Shown here one piece after another: positions 60,407-64,000 of a stretch of 64,000 nt of DNA. Each line of letters opens with the position of its first letter. Within the stretch, counting starts at the first letter, position 1. Below the pieces are notes generated by a model that saw only the letters and a list, made by a program, of their open reading frames with translations, was not told where the DNA came from and did not search any database. The stretch is from Streptomyces varsoviensis (lineage in GTDB: Bacteria > Actinomycetota > Actinomycetes > Streptomycetales > Streptomycetaceae), in contig NZ_JOBF01000003.1 in assembly GCF_000718635.1 (NCBI RefSeq), positions 310,001-374,000 of the forward strand. Reading direction: 5' to 3'. A program made the position numbers and the translations under genes.

Positions 60407-61357
60407 GTGACTGACGCGATCGAGGCGCGCGGACTGGGCAAGCGGTACGGCCGCAAGTGGGCCGTACGGGACTGCTCGTTCCGGCTGCCGGCCGGGCGGA
60501 TCTGCGGACTCGTGGGGCCCAACGGCGCGGGCAAGAGCACGCTCCTCGGCATGGCGACCCGGCTCGTGCAGCCCACGGCCGGGACGCTGCGGCTGTTCGG
60601 GACGCCGGTCTCCGAGCCGGCCGTACTCGCCAAGAGCTCCTTCCTCGCCCAGGACAAGCCGCTGTTCACGCGGTTCACCGTGGCGGAGACGCTGCGCATG
60701 GGGCAGGAGCTGAACCCCGGCTGGGACCAGGCGCTCGCCGAGCGGATCGTACGGGCGGGAAACCTCTCCCTCGACGCGCGGATCGGCACGCTCTCCGGCG
60801 GCCAGCGCACCCGCGTCGCGTTCGCGCTGGCCTTCGGCAAACGCCCCGAACTGCTGCTCCTGGACGAGCCGATGGCCGACCTGGACCCGCTCGCCCGCCA
60901 TGAGATGGCGGGCCTGCTGATGGCCGAGGCCGCCGAGCAGGGCACGACGGTGGTGATGTCCTCCCACATGCTCAACGAGCTGGAGACCATGTGCGACTAC
61001 CTCGTGGTCGTCGCCGGGGGCCGCGTCCGGCTGGCCGGCGAGGTCGACGCGCTGCTGCCCGCGCACTCCCTGGTGACCGGCGCGCGGTCCGCCGAGGGCG
61101 TGCCGCCGGAGCTGGCCCGGCACACCGTCATCGAATCCCACACCACCGGCCGCCAGTTCACCGCCCTGATCCGCCCCGAGGGCCGGGTCGGCGAGGACTG
61201 GCGGCTCAGCACACCGACGATGGAGGAAGTCCTGTTGGGATACCTGCGGACGCCCGACGCCCCGCCCCTGCTGACCCCCAGCGCCCGCGTGGCGGAAGAA
61301 GGGCAGAGCGAGGGGCAGCGCGAGGGACTGGGCCGGGGAGAGGGAGCGGCGGCATGA
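60407..61357 (+). CDS. ABC transporter ATP-binding protein
   Basis: 316 residues from the GTG at 60407. Walker A is GLVGPNGAGKSTLLGM (about residues 36-51), the signature is IGTLSGGQRTRVAFAL (about 127-142), Walker B LLLLDEPMADLDPL and the H-loop SSHMLNELETM. It is a member of the YtrB/CcmA-like exporter ATPases. The C-terminus has a Gly/Glu-rich tail. It is followed by the permease with ATGA overlap; the operon ends with a GntR (YtrA) regulator. Confidence 0.95.
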   Translation: MTDAIEARGLGKRYGRKWAVRDCSFRLPAGRICGLVGPNGAGKSTLLGMATRLVQPTAGTLRLFGTPVSEPAVLAKSSFLAQDKPLFTRFTVAETLRMGQELNPGWDQALAERIVRAGNLSLDARIGTLSGGQRTRVAFALAFGKRPELLLLDEPMADLDPLARHEMAGLLMAEAAEQGTTVVMSSHMLNELETMCDYLVVVAGGRVRLAGEVDALLPAHSLVTGARSAEGVPPELARHTVIESHTTGRQFTALIRPEGRVGEDWRLSTPTMEEVLLGYLRTPDAPPLLTPSARVAEEGQSEGQREGLGRGEGAAA

Positions 61358-62343
61358 GCGCGACAGCACAGGCAGAGCAGCGGACCGCCCCCGCCGAGCG
61401 CCGGCCGCGCGTCCTGCGCGGGCTGCCCTGGCTGGTCTGGCGTCAGCACCGGACCGCCTTCTGGATCGGCATCGCCATGGCCGTCGTCGGCTCCGCGGTG
61501 ATGATCTATCAGCGCGCGGGGCTGACGGACCTCCTGCACCACGCCGCGCAGCCGGGCAAGGAAGGCGCCGACCAGGCGTTCCGCACCCACTACGACCCGT
61601 TCTTCCAGGACGCCTCCGACTTCCTGCAGTCCCTGCCCGCCCTGATCGGCGTCTTCCTCGGCGCCCCGCTGGTCGCCGCGGACCGGGAGCGCGGCACCGC
61701 GCGGCTGGTGACGACCCAGTCGACCGGCCGCAACCGCTGGATCGCGACCAAGCTCGGCATGGCGGCGGCGGTCACGCTGGTGTGCACGGTGGCGCTCGCG
61801 GCGGCCTTCACCTGGCTGTGGGAGCCCGCGCACCTGCTGCTCTTCGGCGGCGACTGGCTGGGCGCCGGCGTCTTCGACATCACCGGGCCGATGCCCGTGG
61901 CCTTCTCGCTGCTCATGCTCGTCACGGGCGTCGCGATCGGCATGCTCCTGCGGCGGGTGGTCACGGCCATGGCGGTGACCCTCGTGGCCGGCTTCGCGGC
62001 GCAGGTCGCCTGGGACTACGTACGGCCGATGCTGGCGACCCCCCGCGTCCTCACCTACCCGTACGGCGACGACCACGGCATCGACCAGCTCCCCCAGGGC
62101 GCGGTGCAGGTCGACAACTGGATCTCCACCGCCGACGGCAAGCTCTACGGCTTCGGCACGTGCGTCAACGACGCCCACCCGGACGCCTGCCGGGCCAAGC
62201 TCGGAATCGTGAACAACTACGTAGAATACTTCGGCTACGACCAGATGCGCGGTATGCAGTGGTTGGGCGCTGGAATCCTGCTGGCGCTGGCGGCGGCCAT
62301 CACCGTCTTCGTCCTGTGGTGGGTCCGACGCAGGCCGATGTGA
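61354..62343 (+). CDS. ABC transporter permease
   Basis: 329 residues with about six transmembrane helices: FWIGIAMAVVGSAVMIYQRA, LIGVFLGAPLVAADRERGTA, LGMAAAVTLVCTVALAAAFT, and more to WLGAGILLALAAAITVFVLW. A conserved APLVAADRERGTARLVTTQS segment (the ABC-2 coupling helix region) is present. The middle extracellular loop (residues 225-285) contains two Cys (FGTCVNDAHPDACRAK). It is the partner of the ATPase at 60407 (ATGA overlap). Confidence 0.88.
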   Translation: MSATAQAEQRTAPAERRPRVLRGLPWLVWRQHRTAFWIGIAMAVVGSAVMIYQRAGLTDLLHHAAQPGKEGADQAFRTHYDPFFQDASDFLQSLPALIGVFLGAPLVAADRERGTARLVTTQSTGRNRWIATKLGMAAAVTLVCTVALAAAFTWLWEPAHLLLFGGDWLGAGVFDITGPMPVAFSLLMLVTGVAIGMLLRRVVTAMAVTLVAGFAAQVAWDYVRPMLATPRVLTYPYGDDHGIDQLPQGAVQVDNWISTADGKLYGFGTCVNDAHPDACRAKLGIVNNYVEYFGYDQMRGMQWLGAGILLALAAAITVFVLWWVRRRPM

Positions 62344-62416
62344 GCACGCCGAGACGTACACCAGGACGTACGGCGGGGAAATCCGGCGCAGGGGAAGAGA
62401 CGGAGAGGGGGCGCTA

Positions 62417-62806
62417 GTGGTCGAGTTCCGCATCGACCGGCACAGCGGCATGGCCGCCTACCTCCAGATCGTCCAGCAGGTCCAAGAGGCGCTGCGCCTG
62501 GGCATCCTGATGGAGGGCGACCAACTGCCCACCGCGGCCAGGGTCGCCCGCGACACCAAGCTGAACCCGAACACGACGCTCAAGGCCTACCGCGAGCTGG
62601 AGCACCAGGGGCTCGTGGAGCCCCGCCCCGGCGTCGGCACGTTCGTGAGCCGGGCGGCGGCCGAGCAGGCGAAGGCGAGGCCCCTGGCCGACTCGCCGCT
62701 CCGCGGCGAACTCGACGACTGGATGCGTCGGGCGCGCGTCGCGGGGCTGGAATGGGGCGACGTCTCCGCCCTGATCACGGCGGCACGCGCCGAGCACTAC
62801 CCCTGA
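62417..62806 (+). CDS. GntR family regulator, YtrA type
   Basis: 129 residues from the GTG at 62417. The HTH reads GMAAYLQIVQQVQEALRLGILMEGDQLPTAARVARDTKLNPNTTLKAYRELEHQGLVEPRPGVGTFV, ending in a short helical tail, the normal YtrA-type layout with no separate ligand domain. It is the third gene of the ABC operon, and likely represses the operon from the GCTAATTAGC site. Its 3' end lies in the 82-110-bp tandem repeat. Confidence 0.95.
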   Translation: MVEFRIDRHSGMAAYLQIVQQVQEALRLGILMEGDQLPTAARVARDTKLNPNTTLKAYRELEHQGLVEPRPGVGTFVSRAAAEQAKARPLADSPLRGELDDWMRRARVAGLEWGDVSALITAARAEHYP

Positions 62807-63075
62807 CCGAAGCGGTCAGCCGACGCCCCAAAGGGGCGCGGGGAACTGCGCGACCAGCCACGACGCGCCCGCGGAGCACCACCCCTGACCGACGCCGTCA
62901 GCCGACGCCCCAAAGGGGCGCGGGGAACTGCGCGACCAGCCACGACGCGCCCGCGGGCGACGCACCGGACCATGGCACCCGCCGAGCACCACCCCTGACC
63001 GACGCGGTCAGCCAGCGCCCCAAAGGGGCGCGGGGAACTGCGCGACCAGCCACAACGCACCCGCAGACGACGCAC
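62792..63075 (+). repeat. Three tandem copies (82/110/~92 bp) of a dispersed repeat spanning the GntR stop
   Basis: GAGCAC(T/C)ACCCCTGACC starts units at 62792, 62874 and 62984. Each unit carries the same core CCCCAAAGGGGCGCGGGGAA(CTGCGCGACCAGCC). The first unit includes the last codons and TGA of the GntR gene (62804-62806). The second unit has a 28-bp insert. The core also occurs inverted at 33.5 kb. Confidence 0.92.
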
Positions 63076-63120
63076 CGGCGCGGAGCACCCAGCGAACGTA
63101 CCGGCGCGGAGCGCCTAGCG
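63074..63120 (+). repeat. 21-bp direct repeat including the stop of the DUF6297-like gene
   Basis: ACCGGCGCGGAGC(A/G)CC(C/T)AGCG at 63074-63094 and 63100-63120, two mismatches. The second copy contains CTA (63115-63117), the stop of the minus-strand gene. Confidence 0.85.
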
Positions 63121-63999
63121 GCGAATGAGCTTGTTCGCCGAGCGGGCCGCGAAGAACAGCAGCCCAGCCGTCAGCGCCGCCGCCATCCAGACCGCGTCGA
63201 GCACGCCCCGCCCGTCCAGGCCGCGGGAGAGCGCGGCGTTGAGTACGAGCGTCAGCCCGCCGACCGAGACCAGGGGCCCGGCCGCGTACCAGGCCATGAA
63301 CAGGAAGGGCCCGGCGCCGCCGGTCGGCAGGCCGCCGCCGACGAACATCAGGTCCGTGCGGGCCGGGCCGCGGCAGGCGGCGAAGACGGCGGCGGCCGCG
63401 AACGGCAGCGCGCACACCGGCATCAGCAGCAGCGGCCACCACTCGCCCGCGACCGCGTACGGCACGGCCGCGAGCAGCCCCAGAAGGGCGCCGAGTACGG
63501 CGGGCACGATCGCGTGCTGGAGCATCAGCGTCCGGAAGCGGAACGGGGACCAGGACGCGCGCCGTACGTCGTCCGTCTCCAGCCGCGCGGTCTCGGCGAG
63601 CGCGCCGACCGCGAAGTAGCCGAAGAGCAGGCCCAGGACGAGCCCGATGACCCGCTTCTCGCCGCCGAGCTCCACGCCCAGGCCGGACGTCACGGCGGCG
63701 CACCCCGTCCAGGTCAGGGCCCGGCCCAGCCGGCCGGGGGTGCGTGCCAGGGCCAGCAGGTCGCGCCAGAGCACGACCAGGTACTTGTTGCGGGGCGCCC
63801 GCGCGCTGACGCGCCAGGTGGGCTCGGCGCCGCCCGCCTCCAGCACGGCGAGCTTGGCGGCGCGCAGTTCCAGGGACCACATGCCGGCGGAGACGGCGGA
63901 AGAGGTCGCCGCCCGGCCGCGCAATTGCGCGGTGGGCACGTGCGCGGCCTGCTGGTGCCCGTAGCGCAGGGCGATGGCGGCGGCGGCCGCGAGCAGCAC
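63115..63999 (-). CDS. DUF6297-like polytopic membrane protein, 3' part (5' end outside window)
   Basis: About 294 C-terminal residues; the gene continues past the window. Several hydrophobic segments (GLVLGLLFGYFAVGALAETA, AIVPAVLGALLGLLAAVPYA, WWPLLLMPVCALPFAAAAVF, LTLVLNAALSR, AVWMAAALTAGLLFFAARSA) and the RTPGRLGRALTWTG stretch match the C-terminal half of DUF6297-type Streptomyces proteins, often encoded next to ABC-transporter ATPases. Likely a permease-like component; direction is opposite to the preceding operon. Confidence 0.7.
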   Translation of the reverse strand: MLLAAAAAIALRYGHQQAAHVPTAQLRGRAATSSAVSAGMWSLELRAAKLAVLEAGGAEPTWRVSARAPRNKYLVVLWRDLLALARTPGRLGRALTWTGCAAVTSGLGVELGGEKRVIGLVLGLLFGYFAVGALAETARLETDDVRRASWSPFRFRTLMLQHAIVPAVLGALLGLLAAVPYAVAGEWWPLLLMPVCALPFAAAAVFAACRGPARTDLMFVGGGLPTGGAGPFLFMAWYAAGPLVSVGGLTLVLNAALSRGLDGRGVLDAVWMAAALTAGLLFFAARSANKLIRR

Positions 64000-64000
64000 G

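Noticed and set aside
62792..63075. CRISPR array because of regularly repeated units
   Set aside because: Units are directly adjacent (82-110 bp), repeats extend over the whole unit, there are no unique spacers and no cas genes.

Overview
The window is chromosomal DNA from a high-GC actinomycete, almost certainly a Streptomyces. The evidence is very high GC with strong third-position bias, frequent GTG starts, ATGA/GTGA gene overlaps, a snapalysin next to a LysR regulator, a SapA-like spore protein, and the gene order TerD-TerD-peroxiredoxin-DUF3052-aceE ... fasR-fabD-fabH-acpP-fabF-DUF3145. From memory this order matches the SCO2360-2400 part of the S. coelicolor core chromosome.

Layout. 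1-10.7 kb: the tail of a PhoD phosphatase, DoxX and VTT membrane proteins, a GNAT enzyme, a divergent snapalysin/LysR pair, a flavodoxin-fold oxidoreductase divergent from a GlxA/AraC regulator, a SapA-like secreted protein, and an HxlR regulator divergent from a frameshifted polysaccharide deacetylase plus an NmrA-like protein, then a double-VOC protein. 10.8-15.5 kb: an accessory patch with a 5'-truncated nucleotidyltransferase, a pterin dehydratase, a SLOG protein, a flavoprotein, an XRE regulator facing them across a 22-bp palindrome, and three ATGA-overlapping small ORFs. It ends at the 3' side of tRNA-Val(UAC). 15.7-19.6 kb: a beta-repeat lipoprotein, a coiled-coil protein, a zinc ribbon, a DUF4383 protein and a PAS protein. 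19.7-28.8 kb: a tellurium-type (Ter) stress locus: HAD phosphatase, a fused TRSP-phosphoribosyltransferase/StiP/PELOTA protein, a CitE-like aldolase, TerD with a proline-rich tail, a TerA-like protein, a DUF475 (TerC-like) membrane protein and two tandem TerD proteins.

29-41 kb: AhpE-type peroxiredoxin, DUF3052, pyruvate dehydrogenase E1 (aceE), an I36 inhibitor, an MFS exporter with a divergent TetR, an alpha/beta hydrolase, a DUF4429-SHOCT protein and a two-component system. 41-49.5 kb: aldo/keto reductase with a MerR regulator, serine hydrolase, pirin, then the type II fatty-acid operon under FasR. 49.5-64 kb: DUF3145, a GDSL lipoprotein, a GH3 beta-glucosidase with a divergent TetR, MgtC and EI24 membrane proteins, Ohr and an MDR oxidoreductase with a divergent MarR, a secreted beta-propeller-like protein, an ABC transporter with a YtrA-type GntR regulator, and the end of a DUF6297-like membrane protein.

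The central metabolic theme is pyruvate to acetyl-CoA (AceE) to fatty acids (FabD/FabH/AcpP/FabF). Around it lie stress genes (Ter, peroxiredoxin, Ohr). The least expected structural signal is a recurring one: short tandem duplications that include the stop codon of the adjacent gene occur at about nine gene ends, and a Streptomyces-type dispersed repeat appears at 33.5 kb and, in three tandem copies, at 62.8-63.1 kb.
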